From the NCBI GenBank assembly GCA_018711925.1, contig DVHR01000077.1:1-36844 (forward strand): a stretch of 36,844 nt of DNA. The letters are read 5' to 3'. Of this stretch, positions 25,169 to 32,613 are shown one piece after another; the first letter of the stretch is position 1, and every line of letters starts with the position of its first letter. Made by a program: the position numbers and the translations under genes. The stretch is from Candidatus Coprenecus pullicola. GTDB lineage: Bacteria > Bacteroidota > Bacteroidia > Bacteroidales > UBA932. The notes beneath the pieces are model-generated. The model saw nothing but the letters and a program-made list of their open reading frames with translations, searched no databases and was not told the origin of the DNA.

Positions 25169-25308
25169 AGTAAAAGCACAACAGCTATTTAACATTTTAC
25201 TCCTGTACCGTCCCATCTCATCAGTAGCATCGACACTGTCAAGTACAGCAATGAAAAACTTTATCCCCGGCGACAACAGATACCTGTTATCTACCGGGGG
25301 TTATTTTT
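25169..25308 (+). ncRNA. Candidate small RNA of about 140 nt
   Basis: The stretch runs from the predicted start of the promoter at 25132-25162 to the terminator at 25265-25308. It contains a stem candidate, CTGTAC (25203-25208) with GTACAG (25243-25248), before the terminator hairpin. The only ATG (25251) opens a frame that runs through the terminator into the GH3 antisense strand, so a peptide is unlikely. The last ~20 nt are antisense to the 3' end of the GH3 gene. No match to a known family is recognised; evidence is promoter plus terminator only. Confidence 0.45.
25265..25308 (+). terminator. Strong composite terminator hairpin
   Basis: CCCCGG (25265-25270) pairs with CCGGGG (25294-25299), and inside it AGATA (25278-25282) pairs with TATCT (25288-25292). 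TTATTTTT follows at 25301-25308. The structure spans the GH3 stop codon. On the minus strand the hairpin is followed by ATAAAGTTTTTC, so it may also end the GH3 transcript. Confidence 0.65.
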
Positions 25309-26843
25309 ACTATCTCATCCACGAACCGCCGGTCATTGCTCAGACGCGGCACCTTGTTCTGTCCGCCGGTCTTGCCCCGGCTCTCCATCCAGCGGTAGAA
25401 GGTTCCGGGCTGCACCGGTGTCAGTTCCAGCTTGGTCATCGTCACGTCCCCGCTGCGCTTGGCCTCATAGTCCGAGTTGCGCCGGCACAGTGCCGCGTCA
25501 AGAGCGTCCCTGAACCGCTCTAGTGCCTGGCAATCGCGCACAGCCTCCTGACTTGCCGCAGAGAACTCCACCACCCACTGATGCGCCCCCTTGGCATGGC
25601 TCTCGTCCATAAAGACCGGAGCCACGGTATAGTCCGTCACCTCAACCCCGCACTCCCGGCAGGCCTCCGAAAGGGCCTCCTCGGCGTTATGTATCATCAG
25701 CTCCTCTCCAAACGCATTGATGTAGAGCTGTGTACGTCCCGTGATGATGATTCTGTGCGGACAGAGAGAAGTGAATTCCACACAGTCCCCTATCAGATAC
25801 CGCCACAGCCCGCTGTTGGTGGTTATCACCATCGCATATCTTACTCCGGTACGTACCTCTTCCACCGTATACACCTCCTCAGACTCCCCTGCCAGCACCT
25901 TCTCCAGCGATTTCATCGGAATGAACTCGAAGAACACCCCGTTGTCCAGCGTCAGCGCCATACCCTTCTGCCCAGGGTCATCCTGCAGGGCAAAATACCC
26001 CTCCGAGGCGTTGTAATTCTCCAGATAATGCATCCTGTCAGATGGAATCAGCCGGCGGTACCGTTCCCTGTACGGCTCGAAGCTGATGCCTCCGTGCATG
26101 AACAGTTCGAGATTGGGCCAGACATCGGTCAGATACTGAGTGTTGTTGTACTCCAAAAGCCGTTCTATCATGATGAGGTTCCATGAAGGTACTCCGGAGA
26201 AATTGGTGACATTCTGCTTTGAGCACACCCGGCATATACCTTCTATCTTCTGCCTGAAATCCGGCAGCATCGCTATCTTCCGCGATGGCGTGCGTACAAT
26301 TTCCGCCACAGACGGGCTGTTGCTCAAGAGAATAGCCGAGAGATCCCCGTTCCTGGCCCCTCCGCCGGACAATTCATCCACTTTCACACTTCCCCCGAGG
26401 GTAAGGGCCTTTCCGTTAAACAGCCGTGAATTGGGATTCCGCCGGATATATGTCGCCAGCATCGTCTTGAATCCGCGGTAATGGCATCCGGAAAGATTGG
26501 CCGGAGTCACCGGTATGTATTTGCTCTTGTCCGAGCTCGTACCGCTGGACTTGGCGAACCACCTGACTTTCTGGTTCCACAGGACGTAGTTCTCACCCCG
26601 GCGCAGACGCTCGATATACGGTGCGAACTGATTGTACTCCCTCACCGGCACCCTGCGCACAAACTCCCTGTAGTCCCTTATCTCCCCGAATCCGTGCTCA
26701 TTACCGAAAGCAGTATCCCTACCGGCCTTGAGCAGAGACCGGAACACACCTTCCTGCACCGCCCCAGGATGCCCGCACCCCAGGTCGAAACTTCTCAGCA
26801 GCGGACTCAACGCCGCCATCACCGTCCTATTGATTACTGACAT
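25287..26843 (-). CDS. GH3-family acyl-adenylate/amide synthetase-like protein
   Basis: A 518-residue member of the GH3 branch of the adenylate-forming (ANL) superfamily. The ATP-binding P-loop is KSSGTSSDKSKYIPVT (about 94-109). Later family positions include NYNASEGYFALQDD, TNSGLWRYLIGDCVEF and ITGRTQLYINAFGEELM. Plant GH3 enzymes join amino acids to hormones such as jasmonate or auxin; bacterial members are common in Bacteroidota and their substrates are mostly unknown. The plant-style annotation should therefore not be taken literally. The start is 66 bp after the recO stop; a -7-like TATCTTCG (26881-26874) lies in that gap, so it may have its own promoter or be read through from recO. 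Confidence 0.88.
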   Translation of the reverse strand: MSVINRTVMAALSPLLRSFDLGCGHPGAVQEGVFRSLLKAGRDTAFGNEHGFGEIRDYREFVRRVPVREYNQFAPYIERLRRGENYVLWNQKVRWFAKSSGTSSDKSKYIPVTPANLSGCHYRGFKTMLATYIRRNPNSRLFNGKALTLGGSVKVDELSGGGARNGDLSAILLSNSPSVAEIVRTPSRKIAMLPDFRQKIEGICRVCSKQNVTNFSGVPSWNLIMIERLLEYNNTQYLTDVWPNLELFMHGGISFEPYRERYRRLIPSDRMHYLENYNASEGYFALQDDPGQKGMALTLDNGVFFEFIPMKSLEKVLAGESEEVYTVEEVRTGVRYAMVITTNSGLWRYLIGDCVEFTSLCPHRIIITGRTQLYINAFGEELMIHNAEEALSEACRECGVEVTDYTVAPVFMDESHAKGAHQWVVEFSAASQEAVRDCQALERFRDALDAALCRRNSDYEAKRSGDVTMTKLELTPVQPGTFYRWMESRGKTGGQNKVPRLSNDRRFVDEIVKITPGR

Positions 26844-26909
26844 GACTTGCCGTATTTATAAATAAAACTCAGGCGAAGATAGTGATAATTACTGAAAAAG
26901 GAGAAGAAG

Positions 26910-27590
26910 TCAACGGAGTTTCGATATCTGGTGCAGGACGGATATGGAGCGGAGCTCGATGCGCGAGCCGGTGTGATACTCCAGCCAGCGGATGACGGCC
27001 TCGATGAGCTCCTTGCGGTCAACTCCGGTCATCGGCAGGGCCATGGCCTCCTCGAAGGCCGCCTCATGCAGGGCCCGCAAACGGACTGTCTGCTGAGGAG
27101 TGAACGGGTTGTAATCCAGGTTGAAACCTCTCTCGAAGGGGAATCCCAGAAATGCGGTATAACGGTTTATGAACCACAGGTGGAAATTCGCGGGACTGCC
27201 CTCCAAAGCCTCCAAGCGCAGCACGGCATCCTCCAGAAAATCGTACAGGTCCTCGTCCCTCTCTGAATGCAGCAGCGTGCGGTAAAGCAGCTCACTGATG
27301 AACATGGCGATGGATATCTTGTCGAAATCCTCCCTTATCGAGTGCAGGCGGTACTTGGGTGAGAACTCCCGCAGATAGGACATACTGCCTTTCAGGCTCC
27401 TGGAGGCCACAAAGTTGACAATACTCAGAGGATGCAGGGACACAACCTCGGGACGAGGCGCACCGCGCTTGCCGCTGCTCTGACGGAACGCTCCTCGGAG
27501 AATAAAGCTTACGCGCCCCTCCTCCTTAGTATATCCGTGGACTATAAGCGAAGTGTCACCGTACTTCAGAGTATGAAGGACTATCATCAT
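26910..27590 (-). CDS. recO: DNA repair protein RecO
   Basis: A 226-residue RecO, near the family's usual 230-250. The N-terminal OB-fold is clear: IVLHTLKYGDTSLIVHGYTKEEGRVSFILRG as separate strands, a pattern typical of Bacteroidota RecO. The helical C-terminal domain follows with FISELLYRTL and FINRYTAFLGFPF. The usual zinc-binding cysteines are absent, as in other Bacteroidota RecO. RecO helps load RecA on single-stranded DNA coated with SSB. The start overlaps the rdgB stop in a TGATG arrangement, so translation is probably coupled. A second ATG directly follows the first; either could be used. Confidence 0.9.
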   Translation of the reverse strand: MMIVLHTLKYGDTSLIVHGYTKEEGRVSFILRGAFRQSSGKRGAPRPEVVSLHPLSIVNFVASRSLKGSMSYLREFSPKYRLHSIREDFDKISIAMFISELLYRTLLHSERDEDLYDFLEDAVLRLEALEGSPANFHLWFINRYTAFLGFPFERGFNLDYNPFTPQQTVRLRALHEAAFEEAMALPMTGVDRKELIEAVIRWLEYHTGSRIELRSISVLHQISKLR

Positions 27591-28198
27591 CAGCCCACCT
27601 GCGTCCTAATCCACTCCGCGAACTGCCTCATGGCCTCGCCACGGTGGGATATCGCGTTCTTCTGCTCATGCGTAAGCTCGGCGAACGTCTTCTCGAGAGC
27701 GTATTTTTCCGGAAGAAAGACAGGATCGTAGCCAAAGCCGTCCTTTCCGGAAGGAGCTGCGGCAATCTCCCCCTCAACCCTACCCTCGAAGACCTTCTCC
27801 ACACCGCTGCCGACGTATGCCACCACACAGCGGAAACGGGCGGTACGCATCCTGCGGCCGTCCTTCTCCGCAGGCACGTCCTTCAGTTCGGAGAGCAGTT
27901 TGCGGACATTGTCCTCAGCCTTCTTCCCCGGACCGGCATAACGGGCCGAAAGCACCCCGGGAGCCCCGCCGAGAGCATCCACGAACAGTCCCGTGTCATC
28001 CGAAAAACAGGGCAGTCCCGTCTTATTATAGACATACTCCGCCTTCTGGAGCGCATTGCCCTCCAGCGTATCCGATGTCTCCGGAATATCCTCCGTAATA
28101 CCAAGTTCCGCCGGAGTCCTCAGACGGAACTCCGGACCTAAAATCTGTGCGGCCTCCTCGACCTTGTGGCGGTTGCCCGTTGCAAAAACTATTTCCAT
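27590..28198 (-). CDS. rdgB: Non-canonical purine NTP pyrophosphatase (RdgB/HAM1)
   Basis: Starting at ATG 28198 the protein has 202 residues and begins MEIVFATGNRHKVEEA, the conserved start of the ITPase family. A start seven codons upstream (28219) would overlap the upstream nuclease gene by 17 bp and is less family-like. The other signatures are SDDTGLFVDALGGAPG, followed by SARYAG, and GFGYDPVFLPE with the substrate-binding tyrosine, plus SHRGEAM at the end. It removes deaminated nucleotides such as dITP and XTP from the pool, protecting DNA and RNA. It sits 4 bp after the YhcG copy 2 stop and overlaps recO by 1 bp, forming a genome-maintenance-like operon. Confidence 0.93.
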   Translation of the reverse strand: MEIVFATGNRHKVEEAAQILGPEFRLRTPAELGITEDIPETSDTLEGNALQKAEYVYNKTGLPCFSDDTGLFVDALGGAPGVLSARYAGPGKKAEDNVRKLLSELKDVPAEKDGRRMRTARFRCVVAYVGSGVEKVFEGRVEGEIAAAPSGKDGFGYDPVFLPEKYALEKTFAELTHEQKNAISHRGEAMRQFAEWIRTQVG

Positions 28199-28202
28199 TG
28201 TA

Positions 28203-29222
28203 TTATCTATTTTCAGCATTATAAGATTTCAACACACTGTTCACTTCGTCAATCAGCTGTGTCTGTGTGGGCAGGTAAAGCTTGTATTCGCTCGCCAGGA
28301 TGGTCCTATTATCCTCTGGAAGCGCCATACGGACAACCGTATCATTTTTGTCAGTGCAGAGCAGAATACCGATGGTAGGATTTTCTTCCGCAGTCTTCTC
28401 CACCCGGTCATAATAATTGACATACATCTGCAACTGGCCCAAATCCTGATGAGTCAGTCTTCCCGTTTTCAGTTCTATTACCACAAAACATCTCAGCAGG
28501 CGGTTGTAAAACACCAAGTCGGCAAAAAACTCATCGTCCTCCAACAGGATTCGTTTCTGTCTTGCAACGAAAGTGAAGCCTTGTCCCAATTCCAGCAAGA
28601 AGTGCTGCAAATGAGTTATAATGGCCGACTCAAAATCTTTCTCGTAATATGCAGCCTCCCGTTCCAATCCCAAAAACTCCAGATACATCGGGTCTTTAAT
28701 TATCTCCAAAGGCGATTGGGGGATACGTTCTTTACGGGCAACTGCAAGCACGGCCTCCTTGTCATTACTCAGCAGCAGACGTTCGTAAAGCTGTGAATTG
28801 ATTTGCCGCTCAGTTTCTCTTGCCGTCCAGTTATTGTTGACGGATTCCAGTTCATAATACAGGCGTTTGTCCGGATCTTCTATCTGAATCAGCATGCGAT
28901 ACTGTGTCCAGTTCAATTGTGAACGCAGTGCGTTCACAATTGGATAAAGCCGATAGAACTGACGACAAAAGGCCAACTGACGGTATGAAAAGCCACTGCC
29001 ATACTCCGGTTCCAGCTGCTTGGCAAGATTCTTTATAAGATACGTACCGTAATCGGCACGGTCTTTTCCCAGCTGTTCCTCCTCAAAAATGCGCCGGCCT
29101 ATATGCCAGTACATCTGTACACGGCAGGAATCCACACTGCGCACCGCCTGAGTTCTGGCAGCACTGATGATTTCACGAACATCGTTTAAAAGTGATGATT
29201 TTACTTTTTCTACTCCAGACAT
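28203..29222 (-). CDS. YhcG-family PDDEXK nuclease (DUF1016), copy 2
   Basis: A 339-residue YhcG/DUF1016 protein. The N-terminal domain includes MYWHIGRRIFEEEQLG and SYRQLAFCRQFYRLYP; LNWTQYRMLIQI follows. The nuclease half has DLVFYNRLLRCFVVIELKTG, giving D and ExK, then LGQLQMYVNYYD and NPTIGILLCTDKNDT. It shares the domain plan of copy 1 (14123-15307) but is clearly diverged, so the two are not a recent duplication. It is the first gene of a tight minus-strand run with rdgB (4-bp gap) and recO. An inverted repeat inside the gene (28914-28942) falls between the domains, where copy 1 also has palindromes. The promoter is at 29258-29289. Confidence 0.9.
   Translation of the reverse strand: MSGVEKVKSSLLNDVREIISAARTQAVRSVDSCRVQMYWHIGRRIFEEEQLGKDRADYGTYLIKNLAKQLEPEYGSGFSYRQLAFCRQFYRLYPIVNALRSQLNWTQYRMLIQIEDPDKRLYYELESVNNNWTARETERQINSQLYERLLLSNDKEAVLAVARKERIPQSPLEIIKDPMYLEFLGLEREAAYYEKDFESAIITHLQHFLLELGQGFTFVARQKRILLEDDEFFADLVFYNRLLRCFVVIELKTGRLTHQDLGQLQMYVNYYDRVEKTAEENPTIGILLCTDKNDTVVRMALPEDNRTILASEYKLYLPTQTQLIDEVNSVLKSYNAENR
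28914..28942. repeat. Perfect 13-bp inverted repeat inside YhcG copy 2
   Basis: CAATTGTGAACGC (28914-28926), spacer AGT, GCGTTCACAATTG (28930-28942). It encodes the segment PIVNALRSQL (about residues 94-103), right after the N-terminal domain. A perfect 13-bp arm pair is unlikely by chance in coding sequence. Confidence 0.8.
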
Positions 29223-29257
29223 ATCCTTCTCTTCTTCTCATTTCTTTTTCCTGTACG

Positions 29258-29289
29258 CAAAAATAGCAAAAATAAAATCATTTAACAAT
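29258..29289 (-). promoter_or_regulatory. Promoter of YhcG copy 2-rdgB-recO
   Basis: On the minus strand ATTG (29289-29286), 20 bp, TATTTTTG (29265-29258). A second TATTTTTG lies at 29274-29267, so an alternative start point is possible. Leader of about 29 nt to the ATG at 29222. Confidence 0.5.
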
Positions 29290-29291
29290 CG

Positions 29292-30203
29292 TCACTGCCT
29301 GCCTTTGTGCCGGCCCTCGGAAAGGACGACAGCCGTGACTGCTGCGATGATGAGGACGATGCCGGCGGCTGTGCGGAGGGTAAATGCCTCGGAGAGGGCC
29401 AGGACGCCGATGACTACTGCGGTTAGGGGTTCGAGGGCTCCGAGGATGGCGCTGAGAGTCGGGCCGATGCGCTTGATGGCCGCGACGAGGGTGATGTTGG
29501 AGACTGCGGTGCCGAGCAGGGCTATACCGAGGATATTGGCCCAGAGAAATCCGTCGGAGAAAGGCACCCAGCGGACTCCGCCGAAGAGCATGCCGAGGAT
29601 AGTGAAACTGACGGCGCCGAAGCCCATCACGCAGACAGTCAGGGGAAGGGTGGACATCTCCCGGACACGGGTCTTGCGCACACCGATGATGTAGGTACCG
29701 TAGGCAATGACCGAGATAGCGGCCCACAGGACACCGGCGGTGACATTGCCCCCCTCAAGCCGTATGTCGCCTCCGACCAGACAACCTGCCCCTACCAGTG
29801 AGAGGATGACGGCACCGATCTTGACCCACGAGCGGGGCTCACGGAAGACCAGCATCATGACGGCAGCCACGAACAGCGGGTACATGAAATGTATCGTGGA
29901 CGCCACACCGCTGGCGATATTCTCGTAGGCAATCAGCAGGCTGATGGCAGTAAGGGCACAGAAAAAACTGACGGCAAGCAGCGGCAGCCAGGCACCTTTC
30001 GGTATGCGGAAGGACTTGTGCATGAGTATGCCCACGGCCAGCAGGATGAGAGTGGCCACACCCCAGCGGTAGGCGAGCACCTCGAAAGGCGAGAAGCCCG
30101 CGTCCATGAGGGTGACGGAAAAAAAGGGAACGAAGCCGAATGTCAGGGAAGAGACTGCGGCGAGGACGATGCCGCCGGTCTTATTTTTCATCTTCCATTT
30201 CAA
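29292..30203 (-). CDS. EamA/DMT-superfamily transporter
   Basis: A 303-residue protein with about ten hydrophobic segments and two EamA repeats (about 10-145 and 155-295). Typical family text includes FVPFFSVTLMDAG, FEVLAYRWGVATLILLAVG, ASTIHFMYPLFVAAVMM in the first repeat and TLVAAIKRIGPTLSAILGAL, EPLTAVVIGVLALSE in the second. DMT transporters export metabolites, amino acids or nucleotide sugars; no substrate is evident. The start at 30203 overlaps the end of rnr by 23 bp; an internal ATG at 30191 (MKNKTGG) would overlap by 11 bp. Either way it is probably translated from the rnr transcript. Confidence 0.9.
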   Translation of the reverse strand: MKWKMKNKTGGIVLAAVSSLTFGFVPFFSVTLMDAGFSPFEVLAYRWGVATLILLAVGILMHKSFRIPKGAWLPLLAVSFFCALTAISLLIAYENIASGVASTIHFMYPLFVAAVMMLVFREPRSWVKIGAVILSLVGAGCLVGGDIRLEGGNVTAGVLWAAISVIAYGTYIIGVRKTRVREMSTLPLTVCVMGFGAVSFTILGMLFGGVRWVPFSDGFLWANILGIALLGTAVSNITLVAAIKRIGPTLSAILGALEPLTAVVIGVLALSEAFTLRTAAGIVLIIAAVTAVVLSEGRHKGRQ

Positions 30204-32445
30204 CTAATTCATAATCGATGATCTTCTGCTCCAGGGAGGCACGGACCACCCGGATCCAGACCTTGTCACCCATGGTGAAACGGCGTCCGCGGGAACGGCC
30301 GACGATGGAGTAGGTCTCCTCGTCGAACTGGTAGAAGTCTCCGGGAATGTCCCTGACAGGCACCATACCCTCCACCTTGTCCGGCTCGGTCTCCACGTAC
30401 ATGCCCCACTCGGTCAGGCCCGAGACAGTACCGGGGAAGATCTGGCCGACCTTGTCCTGCATGTACTCGCAGAGCTTGTACTTGATGCTGGAACGCTCGG
30501 CCTCGGTGGCTATCTGCTCGCGCTGGGATGCGTACTGGCAGCAGGTCTCGTAGTATTCCTTGTTCTGGGACTCCACCCCTGCCAAATACATGGCCAGCAG
30601 ACGGTGCACCATCATGTCGGGATATCTTCTGATAGGTGAGGTGAAGTGGGTGTAGTATTTGAATGCCAGTCCGTAATGGCCAACATTGTCGGTTGTGTAA
30701 TGGGCACGGGCCATGGAGCGCAGGGCCATCATCACCACGGCCTCCTCCTCGGGACGGCCCTTGACGGTGCCGAGCAGGTTGTTGATACGCTGGGCCACAT
30801 TCTTGCCTTTTATCTCCTTTACCTTCACGCCTTCGGGGAACCGCTTGGGCTCCTCTTTTTTCTGACCGTCCTCCATCGCTCCCGGCTCCATCGGGAAGTC
30901 GTAGCCGAAGAGACGGACAAACTTGCGGAGTACCCCGAGCTTCTCCTCGTTGGGATCCTCGTGGACACGGTAGACGAAGGTCTTGGCCTTCCTGGTCTTG
31001 GGCACCTTGCCCACATACTCGGCCACGGCACGGTTGGCCAGCAGCATGAACTCCTCGATGAGCCAGTTAGCCTCCTTTGATATTTTCTCATAGACCCTTA
31101 TCGGCTTGCCGGTCTCATCCACCTCGACCTTCATCTCGGGACGCTCGAAGGCGATGGCTCCGGCTGTGAAACGCTTCTTCCTGAGGATAGAGGCAATCTT
31201 GTGCAGGGTCTGTATCTCCTTGGCGAGAGGACCCTGTCCGGTCTCTATGATGGCCTGGGCCTCGTCGTAGTTGAAACGGTAATCGGACTTGATGACAGTG
31301 CGGCCCAGCCAGGTCTTCTTGACCGTTCCTGTAGGAGCTATGTCAAATACCGCTGAGAAGCAGAGCTTTTCCTCTCCAGGGCGGAGGGAGCAAAGATTGT
31401 TCGAAAGCTTCTCTGGCAGCATGGGCACGGTACGGTCCACCAAATAGACCGATGTGCCGCGCTCGTATGCGCACTTATCAATGATAGAGCCAGGAGTCAC
31501 ATAATGCGTCACATCGGCGATGTGTACACCGACCTCAATGTTGCCGTCCTCAAGCTCGCGGTAAGAGAGAGCGTCATCGAAGTCCTTGGCATCGGCAGGG
31601 TCGATAGTAAATGTGGTCACCTTACGGAAATCCCTGCGCTCGGCTATGTCCTTGGGGGTTATCTTGTCCGGCACGGCCTCGGCTGCGGCCTCCACTTCCG
31701 GCTCAAAACGGTAGGGCAGGCCGTACTCGGCCAGGATGGCGTGCATCTCGGTGTCATTGGCTCCGGGCTCGCCCAGCACGTCCACGATGCGGCCTACAGG
31801 AGCCGGGGCCTTGCGGGGCCAGTCGGTCACTATGACGGCAGCCTTCAGACCGGACACGTCGCCCGGCTTCCAGGTACGCTGAGGAGATGCCGGACTGCCG
31901 GAATCCACGCTTTCGGTCTCACCCCGAACATTTTCAAGCAGCCCTCCTTTACCGAACCATCTGTCTATTTCCCTGAGCGGTATGCTGATATCGTAGGGCA
32001 TGTTGCGGCTCTCCATGATCAGCCAGGCCTCGCCACGGGATATCTGCAGCACACCGATATGAGACTTGGAGGAACGCTCGAGCACTGTGATTATCTCACC
32101 CTCGATACGTTTGGGCTTGCCGTCCTTTCCGATGCCCTTAGCCTTGGTTGTAAGGACTTTTACGATATCTCCGTTGAGTGCCCCGCGCATCCTGTGCTGA
32201 GGCACGAATATATCGGTGTCCCTGTCCGGCACCTCCACGAAGCCGTAGCCCTCGCGGGTCATGCTCACCGTACCGGTCAGTTCCTCCTTGTTGAAACGCT
32301 CTTTCTTGCCCTTTGACTTTCTCTTTCCTCCCCCACGCTCTTTTTTCTTCAGATTTATCTCTTTCTTAATCGCCTTGTCCTCCGGCGACTGGTTCCTGTC
32401 ATGTCCGCCGCGTGGACGGGAGGACGGTCTTTTCTTTCTACTCAT
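30181..32445 (-). CDS. rnr: Ribonuclease R
   Basis: A 754-residue RNase II/R family exoribonuclease. The N-terminus (1-50) is very basic and Gly/Lys/Arg rich. Cold-shock-like domains follow (GYGFVEVPDRDTDIFVPQH). The RNB catalytic domain has DPADAKDFDDALSY near 281 with its metal-binding aspartates, and HIADVTHYVTPGS. A C-terminal S1 domain (about 670-745) reads FPGTVSGLTEWGMYVE. RNase R degrades structured RNA 3' to 5' and takes part in rRNA quality control. Transcription from the dispersed-repeat promoter (32469-32499) would start near 32462, giving a leader of about 17 nt. The EamA transporter gene overlaps its end. Confidence 0.95.
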   Translation of the reverse strand: MSRKKRPSSRPRGGHDRNQSPEDKAIKKEINLKKKERGGGKRKSKGKKERFNKEELTGTVSMTREGYGFVEVPDRDTDIFVPQHRMRGALNGDIVKVLTTKAKGIGKDGKPKRIEGEIITVLERSSKSHIGVLQISRGEAWLIMESRNMPYDISIPLREIDRWFGKGGLLENVRGETESVDSGSPASPQRTWKPGDVSGLKAAVIVTDWPRKAPAPVGRIVDVLGEPGANDTEMHAILAEYGLPYRFEPEVEAAAEAVPDKITPKDIAERRDFRKVTTFTIDPADAKDFDDALSYRELEDGNIEVGVHIADVTHYVTPGSIIDKCAYERGTSVYLVDRTVPMLPEKLSNNLCSLRPGEEKLCFSAVFDIAPTGTVKKTWLGRTVIKSDYRFNYDEAQAIIETGQGPLAKEIQTLHKIASILRKKRFTAGAIAFERPEMKVEVDETGKPIRVYEKISKEANWLIEEFMLLANRAVAEYVGKVPKTRKAKTFVYRVHEDPNEEKLGVLRKFVRLFGYDFPMEPGAMEDGQKKEEPKRFPEGVKVKEIKGKNVAQRINNLLGTVKGRPEEEAVVMMALRSMARAHYTTDNVGHYGLAFKYYTHFTSPIRRYPDMMVHRLLAMYLAGVESQNKEYYETCCQYASQREQIATEAERSSIKYKLCEYMQDKVGQIFPGTVSGLTEWGMYVETEPDKVEGMVPVRDIPGDFYQFDEETYSIVGRSRGRRFTMGDKVWIRVVRASLEQKIIDYELVEMEDEK

Positions 32446-32467
32446 ATACTTTATTCTATATCAAATG

Positions 32468-32521
32468 GCAAATATACGCAGAAGCCGAGAGCAATGCAAC
32501 TTTACTTGTGATTGCCGAGGC
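32468..32521 (-). repeat. Dispersed promoter-bearing repeat, copy 2
   Basis: Identical to copy 1 over 32 bp (32468-32499 against 17583-17614), then a shorter middle and TTGCCGAGGCG, matching the far end of copy 1 with one change. The inverted repeat is shortened to GCAAT with ATTGC. It precedes rnr at the same distance and orientation as copy 1 precedes the polyprenyl synthase. Confidence 0.85.
32469..32499 (-). promoter_or_regulatory. Promoter of rnr within the dispersed repeat
   Basis: On the minus strand TTG (32499-32497), 20 bp, TATATTTG (32476-32469). The whole -33 to -7 block is the same as at 17584-17615. Confidence 0.65.
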
Positions 32522-32550
32522 GCGACAGGGCGGCATCGCTACTAATTGGT

Positions 32551-32582
32551 ATTGCACCGGTCGGAAAAGTGTGGTAATTTTG
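32551..32582 (+). promoter_or_regulatory. Promoter of feoAB
   Basis: ATTG (32551-32554), 20 bp, TAATTTTG (32575-32582), followed by a leader of about 25 nt to the ATG at 32614. No obvious Fur-type palindrome was seen around it. Confidence 0.5.
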
Positions 32583-32613
32583 CCCGGTTGAATTTTGAGC
32601 GGAGACCACATAT

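Noticed and set aside
32446..32613. Fur-type iron operator before feoAB
   Set aside because: No convincing palindrome of the Fur type was found near the promoter; only the housekeeping promoter is supported.
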